Source: Liolophura sinensis (lineage: Eukaryota > Mollusca > Polyplacophora > Chitonida > Chitonidae). Taken from it: 64,000 nucleotides of DNA. Location of the stretch: contig NC_088296.1 in NCBI RefSeq assembly GCF_032854445.1, positions 6,811,435-6,875,434 on the forward strand, given 5' to 3'. The notes beneath the pieces were generated by a model. That model was not told the origin of the DNA, made no database searches, and was given only the letters and a program-made list of their open reading frames with translations. Position 1 is the stretch's first letter; each line of letters opens with the position of its first letter. The translations under genes were made by a program, and so were the position numbers. Of the stretch, positions 45,738 through 57,921 are shown piece after piece.

Positions 45738-46693
45738 ACCTGCCTAACAATCATAAATTGAGGCAATCTTTTTGTGTAAAATGGAATAATAAATGAAGGC
45801 AAGCATTCTGCTACGATCTGTTTGAACTTGCCTTACTGATAAAGGGATTAACTCAAATTCTAGGAACTTTGTAATGTGTAATTTACATTAGCATAACAAA
45901 AGTGTTCAAAGAGTATTTAATGTTCAGATAATTTCACAATTAAAAGTAACTAAACCTACACATATGCAAATTTGCATTACTGTATTTCAGTGCCCAAATA
46001 TGGCAAACGTAAGTAGTGGTATCTATGACAACCATCATGACCAGTTATGCATGACATTAGATATTTAAATTTACACAATTGGTAGCTTTTTTTTTGAGGA
46101 GGTTCTGGTAATTATTGGGGATATTTATGCTCATTTCCATTCACATTAACCATTTGTGACATTTTTCACACATGCATGTACAGTTTGGTTGAAGCCTAGG
46201 TTTAGCCTGGGGGATGTCCCAGTGTCTTTGAGACGCCCTATTCTGACATTATTAACATTGGGGGGAGAGGGAAAATAGGAGAAAATTTGGAATGAGATGG
46301 CCTGATTTGAAATTCTGGCTTTAAAATCTATGAGTAGAAGTGTATGTTGTGATCATTAGTACTAATTAGCTTTCATTGTAAACTGAAAAAAAAACTTTTC
46401 AGATGTTTGTAATACGGCATTTGAATTCAGATCTACAGGATTTTACCTGTGTTTTGATGCGTAAAATTTGTCCTTAAGAGATTGTGTTAAATTTACTATA
46501 AATTAATCAGCTTTATACTGCAGTATATGTACTGTAAATCTTTTTAAACCACTGAAGCACTTTTTTCAGTGGAATTCATGCAAATATTTATTATGAAAAT
46601 GAAGCTAAAAAGGATTTCTTTGTGTCATTATAGATGTAAGATTCATTAAACTGTGCAAATTATTTATCTACAGTCCATATCTCTCTCAGAATG

Positions 46694-46971
46694 TTTCAGA
46701 AGATTGTTTCCATAGTTATTTGAATAGGTTGCAGAATGAAGATTGTTTCCATAGTTATTTGAATAGGTTGCAGAATGAAGATTGTTTCCATAGTTATCTG
46801 AATAGGTTGCAGAATGAAGATTGTTTCCATAGTTATTTGAATAGGTTGCAGAATGAAGATTGTTTCCATGGTTATTTGAATAGGTTGCAGAATGAAGATT
46901 GTTTCCATGGTTATTTGAATAGGTTGCAGAATGAAGATTGTTTCCATAGTTATCTGAATAGGTTGCAGAAT
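46694..46971. repeat. Minisatellite, 39-bp unit, 7 copies
   Basis: Unit GATTGTTTCCATAGTTATTT then GAATAGGTTGCAGAATGAA; copies differ only at single positions. Open in both strands because 39 is a multiple of three. Confidence 0.97.
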
Positions 46972-47440
46972 TAGGGTACTTTAAAATATAGTTTTGCCAG
47001 ATGCAGAAGATGGTCCTGGGTAAACATTAAAACATAAAAGTGAAAATTTGGGGAAAAATTTTTGAAAACTCTTGATTTGGGAAGTTAAAAATTGTTACAA
47101 TACACATCTGTATGTGTCCACAGCTGTTTATAGTTATATGTGAGTTTGAGCAGTTCAGCGTAAAAGTTTAGTTTTTGGTGTTTAAGATAATTAACATAAT
47201 TTAATATTGATGTAGTGCATCAGCATGTACATTTACTTGAAAATATGGCGTCGTGTTACATGGATGATCTAGCAGTACCATATACAATTGCGGATTTATC
47301 AAATTTGAAACCAAGTATTACATATATACATACTGTAGGGTGTAACATCAGTGTATAATAGTTGCATGGGAATTGTATTTCAATCTGATGAGTCATACCT
47401 GTACATGTAGATCTGTATGTTCATGTGTATGTTGTCATAC

Positions 47441-47591
47441 ATGGGAGGATGGAGATACACATAGAATAACATGGGAGGATGGAGATACACATAGAACAAC
47501 ATGGGAGGATGGAGATACACATAGAATAACATGGGAGGATGGAGATACACATAGAATAACATGGGAGGATGGAGATACACATAGAATAACA
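47441..47591. repeat. Minisatellite, 30-bp unit, 5 copies
   Basis: Unit CATGGGAGGATGGAGATACA then CATAGAATAA; nearly perfect copies. Confidence 0.97.
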
Positions 47592-47818
47592 TCGGCTCTA
47601 GGACATGATATCACTATTATTGCAATACAAGTGGGATTGCTTCTATTCACATTGTCATTACCATCTTTTAGACTTTTGGGTTCAAATCTGGTGCATGCCA
47701 ATTTTATTGCTATCCGCAACTTTTTACTGCTAGCTCTCTTCTTTGAGGTTTACTTATATTAATGCTTGACGTTTCATTTAAAATTATATGGTGTCTATCA
47801 GCATATCAAACACAAAAC

Positions 47819-47958
47819 GTGGGAAGGTCTGTCAGCAGCCTACGGATGGTTGTGGGTTTCCGCTGGACTCTGCCCGGTTTTCTCCCACAATAATGCTGGC
47901 CATGTGAAATATCCTTGAGCATGTTGTTAAACACCAATCACATAAATAAAATAAATAG
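47819..47958 (+). mobile_element. SINE family A, 5'-truncated
   Basis: GTGGGAAGGTCTGTCAGCAG to TGTTAAACACCAATCACATA with an AAATAAAATAAATA tail; a small internal deletion after AATGCTGGCC. Confidence 0.8.
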
Positions 47959-48643
47959 ATAAGTGAAACACAAAACTAGACGGTGAAGTCTCAGTGTAAA
48001 GCATTGTAATTGAGTTCTTGGATATGTACAGTATGGTGTTTTTGTTTCTAATTTTTTTGGGTGCAAACATGTGAAATATGCATGGAAAATCTAGGTTTAT
48101 GTACATGGTTGTTGATATTCTTTATGGGTATCTCTGATGTTACGGAAAACCTGTCAGGCCAGTTTTGTTTTTGCGTAAACAGACAAGAGGTGGACAGAAC
48201 TAGGCAATCTGCTTATGCATGTGGATCTGTTGATAAAACAATTGCATGCACATGTATACACATAAGTAATCTTGTGCTGGGGGCAAGTTATACACGCAAG
48301 TCATCGAGGTCAAAGGTCACGGCATAAACCTGAATGGGCTTGGGCAAGGAACCAGTTTTATGAGGTTAACCATTTACATGTACATGTAGGTTCGGATCAT
48401 ATTGAGTTGTGAAAAAATAGGAAGACAGATGTGAAACTAAAGGGAGGCAACCAAGGACATTTTTATTTAGATTATGTGCATCTTCAGAACAACATTAAGT
48501 GCACAGTTCAAGCCATCCAAAGAAAATGATAAAATGTTTTTAGGAAAAGATCGAAGGAAAGATAAAGTTTTTGCTGTTTTTTTCAAATTTCAGTGATTTT
48601 TTTTCTCCATATTTTTGCACTAAATAAATTACCTAAAGTTTTG

Positions 48644-48732
48644 TATTTGAAATGACACTTTCAGAAGCACATAAAGCCTTCAAATGATACTTTTGATGTC
48701 ATCACTTGAAATTTTCTGATAGAAAATGAATC
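48644..48732. repeat. Single diverged monomer of the 13-kb 101-bp array
   Basis: GAAATGACACTTTCAGAAGC then ACATAAAGCC, ending in TTTTCTGATAGAAAATGAAT. It aligns to the 101-bp unit at 13041-13545 and sits directly left of the 155-bp satellite. Confidence 0.65.
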
Positions 48733-48807
48733 AGACTTTACAAAAAAAACGACCCCTATGGGTGGATGAATCGATCAGAGTTAAGAAAAATGTGTCACTT
48801 GAAAAAT

Positions 48808-51800
48808 GGAATACAGTATTTAGAGTACGAGTTGTATTCCAACACAATCATAAAGAGTTAAGACATTTACAGTACAGAGTATTATTATCAGTACTGTGTT
48901 TTATCAGGTATTTTTACAGTACCAACAATTATAGGTTCTTGTAGTGAAAACCATCCCTGTATGAAATACAGTATTTAGAGTACGAGTTGTATTCCAACAC
49001 AATCATAAAGAGTTAAGACATTTACAGTACAGAGTATTATTATCAGTACTGTGTTTTATCAGGTATTTTTACAGTACCAACAATTATAGGTTCTTGTAGG
49101 GAAAACCATCCCTATATGAAATACAGTATTTAGAGTACGAGTTGTATTCCAACACAATCATAAAGAGTTAAGACATTTACAGTACAGAGTATTATTATCA
49201 GTACTGTGTTTTATCAGGTATTTTTACAGTACCAACAATTATAGGTTCTTGTAGGGAAAACCATCCCTATATGAAATACAGTATTTAGAGTACGAGTTGT
49301 ATTCCGACACAATCATAAAGAGTTAAGACATTTACAGTACAGAGTATTATTATCAGTACTGTGTTTTATCAGGTATTTTTACAGTACCAACAATTATAGG
49401 TTCTTGTAGGGAAAACCATCCCTATATGAAATACAGTATTTAGAGTACGAGTTGTATTCCAACACAATCATAAAGAGTTAAGACATTTACAGTACAGAGT
49501 ATTATTATCAGTACTGTGTTTTATCAGGTATTTTTACAGTACCAACAATTATAGTTCTTGTAGTGAAAACCATCCCTATATGAAATACAGTATTTAGAGT
49601 ACGAGTTGTATTCAACACAATCATAAAGAGTTAAGACATTTACAGTACAGAGTATTATTATCAGTACTGTGTTTTATCAGGTATTTTTACAGTACCAACA
49701 ATTATAGGTTCTTGTAGTGAAAACCATCCCTATATGAAATACAGTATTTAGAGTATGAGTTGTATTCCGACACAATCATAAAGAGTTAAGACATTTACAG
49801 TACAGAGTATTATTATCAGTACTGTGTTTTATCAGGTATTTTACAGTACCAACAATTATAGGTTCTTGTAGGGAAAACCATCCCTATATGAAATACAGTA
49901 TTTAGAGTACGAGTTGTATCCAACACAATCATAAAGAGTTAAGACATTTACAGTACTGAGTATTATTATCAGTACTGTGTTTTATCAGGTATTTTTACAG
50001 TACCAACAATTATAGGTTCTTGTAGGGAAAACCATCCCTATATGAAATACAGTATTTAGAGTACGAGGTTGTATTCCAACACAATCATAAAGAGTTAAGA
50101 CATTTACAGTACAGAGTATTATTATCAGTACTGTGTTTTATCAGGTATTTTTACAGTACCAACAATTATAGGTTCTTGTAGGAAAACCATCCCTATATGA
50201 AATACAGTATTTAGAGTATGAGTTGTATTCCGACACAATCATAAAGAGTTAAGACATTTACAGTACAGAGTATTATTATCAGTACTGTGTTTTATCAGGT
50301 ATTTTACAGTACCAACAATTATAGGTTCTTGTAGGGAAAACCATCCCTATATGAAATACAGTATTTAGAGTACGAGTTGTATTCCAACACAATCATAAAG
50401 AGTTAAGACATTTACAGTACTGAGTATTATTATCAGTACTGTGTTTTATCAGGTATTTTACAGTACCAACAATTATAGGTTCTTGTAGGGAAAACCATCC
50501 CTATATGAAATACAGTATTTAGAGTACGAGTTGTATTCCGACACAATCATAAAGAGTTAAGACATTTACAGTACAGAGTATTATTATCAGTACTGTGTTT
50601 TATCAGGTATTTTTACAGTACCAACAATTATAGGTTCTTGTAGTGAAAACCATCCCTATATGAAATACAGTATTTAGAGTACGAGTTGTATTCCAACACT
50701 GTCATAGAGTTAAGACATTTACGGTACAGAGTATTATTATCAGTACTGTGTTTTATCAGGTATTTTTACAGTACCAACAATTATAGGTTCTTGTAGGGAA
50801 AACCATCCCTATATGAAATACAGTATTTAGAATACGAGTTGTATTCCGACACAATCATAAAGAGTTAAGACATTTACAGTACAGAGTATTATTATCAGTA
50901 CTGTGTTTTATCAGGTATTTTTACAGTACCAACAATTATAGGTTCTTGTAGGGAAAACCATCCCTATATGAAATACAGTATTTAGAGTACGAGTTGTATT
51001 CCAACACAATCATAAAGAGTTAAGACATTTACAGTACAGAGTATTATTATCAGTACTGTGTTTTATCAGGTATTTTTACAGTACCAACAATTATAGGTTC
51101 TTGTAGGGAAAACCATCCCTATATGAAATACAGTATTTAGAGTACGAGTTGTATTCCAACACAATCATAAAGAGTTAAGACATTTACAGTACAGAGTATT
51201 ATTATCAGTACTGTGTTTTATCAGGTATTTTTACAGTACCAACAATTATAGGTTCTTGTAGTGAAAACTGTCCCTATATGAAATACAGTATTTAGAGTAC
51301 GAGTTGTATTCCAACACTATCATAGAGTTAAGACATTTACGGTACAGAGTATTATTATCAGTACTGTGTTTTATCAGGTATTTTTACAGTACCAACAATT
51401 ATAGGTTCTTGTAGTGAAAACCATCCCTATATGAAATACAGTATTTAGAGTACGAGTTGTATTCCGACACAATCATAAAGAGTTAAGACATTTACAGTAC
51501 AGAGTATTATTATCAGTACTGTGTTTTATCAGGTATTTTTACAGTACCAACAATTATAGGTTCTTGTAGTGAAAACCATCCCTGTATGAAATACAGTATT
51601 TAGAGTACGAGTTGTATTCCAACACAATCATAAAGAGTTAAGACATTTACGGTACAGAGTATTATTATCAGTACTGTGTTTTATCAGGTATTTTTACAGT
51701 ACCAACAATTATAGGTTCTTGTAGGGAAAACCATCCCTATATGAAATACAGTATTTAGAATACGAGTTGTATTCCAACACAATCATAAAGAGTTAAGACA

Positions 51801-52045
51801 TTTACAGTACAGAGTATTATTATCAGTACTGTGTTTTATCAGGTATTTTTACAGTACCAACAATTATAGGTTCTTGTAGGGAAAACCATCCCTGTATGAA
51901 ATACAGTATTTAGAGTACGAGTTGTATTCCAACACAATCATAAAGAGTTAAGACATTTACGGTACAGAGGAACATGTGTTTTATCAGGCATCACTATTAC
52001 AGTATCAACAATTCTAGTCTCTTGTAGTGAAAACCATCCCTCTAA
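48808..52045. repeat. Satellite array, 155-bp monomer, about 21 copies
   Basis: Monomers start ATGAAATACAGTATTTAGAG about every 153-156 bp (48961, 49116, 49271, 49426 and so on) and continue through GAGTTAAGACATTTACAGTA, CAGTACTGTGTTTTATCAGG and CAACAATTATAGGTTCTTGT. Most copies differ by only a few bases or 1-3 base indels. The last monomer (after 51960) is strongly diverged, as expected at an array edge. No long frame exists within it. Confidence 0.97.
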
Positions 52046-52471
52046 GACTGCATGTCTGTCAGCATGGCGCAGGTCTGTTAGCGAGCGTGGAGTGTATTTA
52101 CTCGCTATCAAGGTGTGGTTAGCGCGTTCCTGATACGCGGATTCAGGTGCGCTGTACTCTGCGCATAGAAACATATCGCACACATGATGTTGCACAAGAC
52201 CTGGTTTGTCATCAGTCGCACTTAGCGTAAACATACAAGTACATGTACCGTAGAGGTTCTTTAAAACCTTTGGCATATACACGTTGAAGAAAAAAAATTA
52301 TTTTCGACAAAAACTGTAGTTCTGTACAACCTCGAACTCACAGGTGTTCATTGCATGATATTAATGATAAACAACATCAGGACCGAAAGCTTGTGTAACA
52401 TGAAATTTAACCCGAGATACCTTTATTCCTTTATTACTATGAACAATAGTGTTTTATAACACAGTGACAAC

Positions 52472-52567
52472 TGTTCCCGAGGTCTCTGGCCGGTTTCCTC
52501 TCCCCATATAGCTGGCTGCCATCGTATAAGTGAAATGTTCTTGTGTACGGCGTGAAACACCAATGAT
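52472..52567 (+). mobile_element. SINE family A, 3' end
   Basis: GAGGTCTCTGGCCGGTTTCC to GTACGGCGTGAAACACCAAT; the AT-rich tail is lost. Confidence 0.75.
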
Positions 52568-52710
52568 TATCATATGGTAAAGAGAAAAAAATTTAGCCAT
52601 TCATGTCACATAACCTATGACAAGACTGAGTTCTGTAGAACAAACTCAATTCTGCCATGAAAGTCATTTTTTTAAAAACTTTTATTGAATCCTGGTCTGA
52701 TTGTGTATGG

Positions 52711-52733
52711 TTGAGAGAGAGAGAGAGAGAGAG
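52711..52733. repeat. (GA)n microsatellite
   Basis: About eleven GA dinucleotides. Confidence 0.95.
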
Positions 52734-54383
52734 ATTTTTGTGATACATGTTGGATTTCTCACTGTTCCTGGCAGTTAGTTGCAGAGTTGAAATTAGTACA
52801 GGAAGGAGTATGGGGCTATTCCCAACGTGACGACTGTCATGTTCTGTTGACACACTTCATAACTTTACCACCTTTAATGGTTTACCTATCTTGCTAAAAT
52901 AAAAAAAAATATTTAAAAAAAAACAAAAAACATCAAGCAGGTAGTAAATTGTGGAAATTGGTATTTTAAGATTTTTGGGTGGGATTTTGCACTTTAGATG
53001 TTATTTATGTATACATGTACATTTAATGTAAGTCAGATGTACATACCGATATTTTATACGTTAAAGAAACAGTGTCATTCAACATGACTGGTTTGCATAC
53101 AGGTGCAGTACATGTAGACGTATGTAGACACAGTACCTGCCAAAAATTAGTAGAATTCTCGGATTCATGAGGGAAATTTTTAGATCTTTTACAAAACGGG
53201 CGATTGTACAGATAGGAAATCCTGCTCGTTAAGCTCTCTGCGGTAGATGTGTGATGGTACATGTATACATTTGCATGGCTCTGCTTAGTCAGGCTGTGGA
53301 TACAGCTTTTCTTATTCCAAACTTCCTGCTGACTCTCGAATGAGTCTGACAGAAATGTCTGCTGCAGTCGGCCTGCGCTGAAAGCTATTAATACATTCGG
53401 GGTGCAGCTTTTGGAGGTAGTACATGTACCATACATGTGGTATGCTCTTCTATGGGGTTTGGGAGAGGGGAGGGGGGGGGGGGGCTGGGTGGGGGCAGGG
53501 AAATAGGTTAAGCAGCTGGTAAGAAATGATATCTGCATGTTCTCTTGTAAAAGGCAGAAATGGTTTTTGGTCATGAAATCTAAATTTTTCTGAGAGATGT
53601 ACATTATGTTTACATTATTTTACGGCTAATGTTTGCATTGCTGGAGCAGAAGACATGTCTGACTTTTTTAAATGCGTCTTAAAAGCTTATTTTTCGGCTT
53701 TAGAAAATAAAATTTTGTCTTAATTTCAAATTCCACATTCCATCACCAAAAATTGACCATTGTGAAGAGTTTTTAAATTTTGACTGAAGTCACTAAACAG
53801 CTTTGTGGACTCTGCGCCTGGTTGTTGAAAACTGTCTTAAGATTTAATACCAGATTTAACTTTGTCAAGTTTTCAGTTATGTACTTGACCCCAAAATAAT
53901 TGTGCAGCTGCAATACAGGCACATTAAATGTTAAATAATTCAGCTGCTGTTATATTTGGTCCAAGCCAAGAGTATTATACAGAGTCTTGTAGACTATAAG
54001 TTGAAATAACACTGGGAAACTGTAAAGAAAAGCAAAAGAAAGAAAAATAAATTTGGCTCAGGTGATGGATTTTAGAAAGCGATTTAATGAGTTTAACAGG
54101 GTGATGTAGTTAAAAAAATGATTTCTTTGCCAGGCTGAATCCAGGAATAGACCGACATTCTCAATGACGAAACGGTGTTTAACATGCCATTCAGTCATTG
54201 TCATGCATAATGACGACCAGAGCCTGTTGTTTTTCAAAACGATTTCCAGCTGGGCATAATGCCGTCAATTAGCTGTGAAAATATACGGGTATTGCATGTG
54301 TTCTGAGGCCTGAAGATAGACATCTGTTTTTGACATAGCCAAAGTCGCTGTGGGCAGGACAGGGTCTAGCTGAATAATTTGGG

Positions 54384-54644
54384 AGGGGGCCTCCGTTGTT
54401 CAGTTGGTTAGCGCAGCGTAATGACCCAAGAGTCTCTCACCAATGCGGTTGCTGTGAGTTCAAGTCCAGCTCATGCTGGCTTTCTCTCCGGCCGTAAGTG
54501 GGAAGGTCTGCCAGCAACCTGCAGATGGTCTTGGGTTTCCCCCGGGCCTTGCCCGGTTTCCACCCACCGTAATGCTTGCTGCCATCGTATAAGTGAAATA
54601 TTCTTGAGTACGGCGTAAAACACCAATCAGATAAATAAATAAAT
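54384..54644 (+). mobile_element. SINE family A, full length, best preserved
   Basis: Complete order: GGGGGCCTCCGTTGTTCAGT (A-box region), GTGAGTTCAAGTCCAGCTC (B-box region), CCGTAAGTGGGAAGGTCTGC, CCCCGGGCCTTGCCCGGTTT, GTAATGCTTGCTGCCATCGT, TTCTTGAGTACGGCGTAAAA, CACCAATCAGATAAATAAAT. This copy can serve as a reference for the family in this window. Confidence 0.92.
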
Positions 54645-54741
54645 ATGGAAGCATTACAGCTAGAAACCCCGTCCCTGCAAACGAACTCTTCTAATTTGGG
54701 TACCCTACGATTTGATTGACTATGCTGTGAGTTTCACAGTT

Positions 54742-54924
54742 ATTCCTCAACCTTTTCGCATTTTGAAAGACCAGCTTTCAGTGCAGTGTATGCATATTTT
54801 TAATTTGATTTTGGAGACAGAACTACATTGGTAGGATTGGCCAATTTCAGGACACAAAAAGTATGATTTTATCAGTCTAAACTGAAGAAGTCTGAATGAA
54901 CACATGGTAAATGATTGAAGAATT
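54742..54924 (+). mobile_element. MITE family C copy
   Basis: TATTCCTCAACCTTTTCGCA to AAATGATTGAAGAATTTATG, with a deletion in the GCTTGAATAAACACC region. Confidence 0.75.
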
Positions 54925-55168
54925 TATGTGCAAATCACCCAAAAGTACATGAAAATGTTATAATTTAGGATCCCAAACTTCTCACCTTCGAACCCTTTGG
55001 ATGGGTTAAAAAATGCCCTGAATGGGGTTTACATACAAATCTGTACGTTACCTGGTTCCAGTTTACATGTACAGTAGTCATCTTCTGCGTGTACCTCAGT
55101 TCGTGAAGTGGTTCGTACATACACACGTGTGTAGAACATCTTTGAGAGGTATTTAGAAGTTGAGTTGG

Positions 55169-55307
55169 ATAACATAACAAGATATATGGATAACAACTTC
55201 AGTTTATTTGGAAGTGAGGTTTCGGTGTAGATACTAAAACTGACACTTGAAAACAGTATCGGTTCCAAATAAACTGAAGTTGTTATCCATATATCTCGTT
55301 ACGTTAT
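55169..55307. repeat. Inverted repeat: 44-bp arms, 51-bp loop
   Basis: Left arm 55169-55212 (ATAACATAACAAGATATATG start) and right arm 55264-55307 are reverse complements with two mismatches. No flanking duplication was identified. Confidence 0.9.
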
Positions 55308-55359
55308 GTATATGTAGGTATAAAAAATGCATGACCATATGCAAGTTTGGGCGTCTTAA

Positions 55360-55945
55360 AGGAGAAGAAAACATAAAAATGATGCCAAAATCAGATGAAG
55401 GAGCCTCAAAACTTATTTGCAAGTATGATCTTTAAGATTTTTTTTTTGATTTTTTTTTCTGCAAAAGGATATTTGAAAATATTTTTGTACGGTGGGTATT
55501 TGGAACCAACTTTTAGTATTTATCGTTGTTGCATAATAATGCTCTAAATAAAGATGTGATGCTTGTCTAATATATTTATTTGAATGTTAATTTGTTGTTT
55601 ATATCGAAACGTATGCATTTAACCTAAATTATGATAATGTTTATGAACATATTAAAAATATAAATATGATCCAAATTGAGGTTTAATACATTTGTTAGCT
55701 GAAAAGAACAGATTCTAGTGAAAAAATAGGTATTAAACCTGTGTACATCCTCGTTTATTACATTATTAAACAAAGACTATAAATATGAAAAGGTGGTCCC
55801 AAATACCCACCATACACAAATTATTTTCAAATGTCTTTTTCTCCTTAAGGAAAAATCAGAAAAAAATATTGGAAGACCACATTTAGGAATAACTTTTCAC
55901 ACGCTTTCATCTAAACATTATGTCATTTTTATGTTTTCTCCCCCT
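55360..55945. mobile_element. 586-bp long-TIR element flanked by TTAA
   Basis: Left end AGGAGAAGAAAACATAAAAA after TTAA (55356-55359); right end in reverse complement AGGGGGAGAAAACATAAAAA before TTAA (55946-55949). The inverted repeats continue with divergence for about 150 bp; both include GGTGGGTATTTGGAACC or its near match. No protein is encoded, so it is a non-autonomous DNA element. Confidence 0.75.
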
Positions 55946-56061
55946 TTAATAACATGACTTTGTAGATCAGCTTGAAGTGTGTAGTGTACCCAGCATACGT
56001 GCACTTCTCACAAGATACATGTATATCTAATTAATACGTTTGCACATTTGTATTGATACAT

Positions 56062-56233
56062 GTATTTGTTTGTTTATTTATTTGATTCGTGTTTTACGCC
56101 ATACTCAAGAATATTTCACTTAGACGACGGCGGCGGCCAGCGTTATGGTGGGAGGAAACCGGGGGAAGAGCGCGGTGGAAACCCACGAAAATCTGCAGGT
56201 TGCTGGCAGACCTTCACACGTACGGCCGAAGAA
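56062..56233 (-). mobile_element. SINE family A, reverse, 3' half
   Basis: ATTTATTTGATTCGTGTTTT, TTCACTTAGACGACGGCGGC (small GGC expansion), CAGGTTGCTGGCAGACCTTC, ACGTACGGCCG. Confidence 0.85.
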
Positions 56234-56542
56234 ATCATACACGCAGACACATTATTTATTTGCTTCATGAAAATAAATGTACTTATGAACCTCTGAAACA
56301 TTATACAGCTGATTTCTGATGAAATTCTAATGTATTAAAGTAATGCTATATTTACATTCTCTTGGACAGGGTAATTAGATACCATATATGGATCTGTAGC
56401 TCCATAAAAAAAATAAAAAATAAAACTTTACTTGATAGTATATGTTACTTTTTCGCCCCATTTCGTCTATTACCGATATCTTTGTTTGTCTTCAGCAGAG
56501 TGCAGGTTTCATGTTTGTACAACGGTATTTGTTTGATTACAG

Positions 56543-56640
56543 CTTCCGAATATGGACTTTTCCTGGCGGATGATGATCCCAAGAAAGGGGTGTGGCTAGA
56601 ATCTGGGCGCTCCCTCGAATATTATCTTTTAAGGAATGGG
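56543..56640 (+). CDS. TLN: Talin exon 3: end of F0 (residues 46-78)
   Basis: Acceptor TTTGATTACAG ends at 56542; donor GTAAGA starts at 56641. The 98 bases plus the C carried over give 33 complete codons. It encodes SEYGLFLADDDPKKGVWLES and GRSLEYYLLRNG, the second half of F0, matching talins from vertebrates almost residue for residue in the DDDPKKG motif. The exon ends in phase 0. Confidence 0.95.
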
Positions 56641-56860
56641 GTAAGAAACATGACCTCAAACTGTTGATGTTGTATGAAAATATAAAATTCCAATCATACG
56701 ACATTTGAAATAAAATTTTTTTTCATGAGAAAGTCTAAATGTTTAGAAACTTTTCCTCCTATTTAGATATCACATCTTCACCTCTAACTTTATTCGTAAC
56801 ATACAGTATATTCACTGATTTCTAGAAACTTTCCTTTCCATGTGCATTGATAAAAGTCAT

Positions 56861-57017
56861 AGGGGCCTCTGTGGCCCAGTTGGTTAGCGGGCTAGCGCAG
56901 CGTTATGACCCAGGAGCCTCTCACGAATGCAGCTGCTGTGAGTTCAAACCCAGCTCATGCTGGCTTCCTTTCTGTCCGTACATTGAAAGATCTGCCAGAA
57001 ACCTGCGATTTCCACCT
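56861..57017 (+). mobile_element. SINE family A, 5' half
   Basis: Head GGGGCCTCTGTGGCCCAGTT GG and GTGAGTTCAAACCCAGCTC are the clearest tRNA-like A and B boxes in the window; it stops after CTGCCAGAAACCTGCG. Lies in talin intron 3. Confidence 0.85.
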
Positions 57018-57094
57018 TTTCCACATGAAGATGTAGGTGGAAAATTAAAGAGCTGACTGTTGAAAGTTAATTGGCTGGATCATTTCCGTTTGTC

Positions 57095-57245
57095 TGGTAC
57101 GTGTGGTCTACCAGCAACCAGCTGATGGTCGTGTGTTTCCTCAGGTTTTTACTGGGTTTCCTCACGCCGTAATGTTGATCTCCATTGTAGAAGTGAAATA
57201 ATCTTGAGTGCAGTGTAAAACTCTAAGCAAATGAATCCGTGTAAA
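57095..57245 (+). mobile_element. SINE family A, 3' half
   Basis: GTCTACCAGCAACCAGCTGA to ATCTTGAGTGCAGTGTAAAA; could be the displaced 3' part of the copy at 56861-57017 or a separate insertion. Confidence 0.7.
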
Positions 57246-57447
57246 TAAGTAAATCCGTTTCACTATAATTAGGTTTATCCTTTTGTAAATTAAGGACCCT
57301 CACTGCAGAAAACAGTGTACAAGGCCATGACCAGTGTGTTGTTGAGTCCAGCTCAAGAGTAAGACTGAGTAAAACTTCCAATTGCAGGCAGTGTTTTGAG
57401 CGTAGTGTTTTAATTTTTCTAACATGTCGATGTGCGAAAAATTGCAG

Positions 57448-57577
57448 GATCTGTTGGAGTACAAAAAGAAGCACCGCATACTGCGCGTGCGGACGCTGGA
57501 TGGCACGGTCAAGACAATGCAGGTGGATGACAGTCACTCTGTTGGTCAGCTTATGGTCACTATCTGCTCCAAGCTCG
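57448..57577 (+). CDS. TLN: Talin exon 4: F0-F1 (residues 79-121)
   Basis: Acceptor AAAAATTGCAG ends at 57447; donor CTCG/GTAAGG after 57577. It encodes DLLEYKKKHRILRVRTLDGT and then MQVDDSHSVGQLMVTICSKL, the start of the F1 subdomain including the LDGTVKT strand typical of talin. Ends one base into codon 122 (Gly). Confidence 0.95.
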
Positions 57578-57921
57578 GTAAGGAGAACAGAGGTCACTTC
57601 TACTTGGACTGCCTAGAAAATCCTGTACATATACATGTATCTTATTGCTTGAAATGTTGATCTTGCCTGACAGGAAAAGTACCCTTGTTTAAAGCCTATT
57701 TGTAAGATTTTAATTGAATGTTTTTTAAATTTGTTAATTATATTGAGCTTGTTTTGATCTTCATTATCAGTTTTGAAAGTTCCAGTTGATTCATTCTTTT
57801 TATGGATTATGTGATTTTTACTTTATTACATGAAAGTAAAATAAAAATTTTACCTGTCTTGTATTAAAGACTTTTTATGCCAGGCTTTGCTCAGTTGACA
57901 CCAAATTTTGCCGTTTGACAG

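Larger units (their letters stand above)
45411..56542 (+). other. TLN: Talin intron 2 (about 11.1 kb)
   Basis: Bounded by GTAAGT and the acceptor TTTGATTACAG. Contains SINEs, short tandem arrays, the 155-bp satellite, a CpG-richer block at 52040-52250, a hairpin and a TTAA-flanked element; no coding exon was recognised. Confidence 0.85.

Noticed and set aside
53023-53604. 193-codon minus-strand frame
   Set aside because: No homology recognised, includes translated poly-C/poly-G, no splice or promoter support.
56861-56950. Functional tRNA gene
   Set aside because: A- and B-box-like motifs are present, but the sequence continues into the SINE body and cannot form a full cloverleaf acceptor stem.
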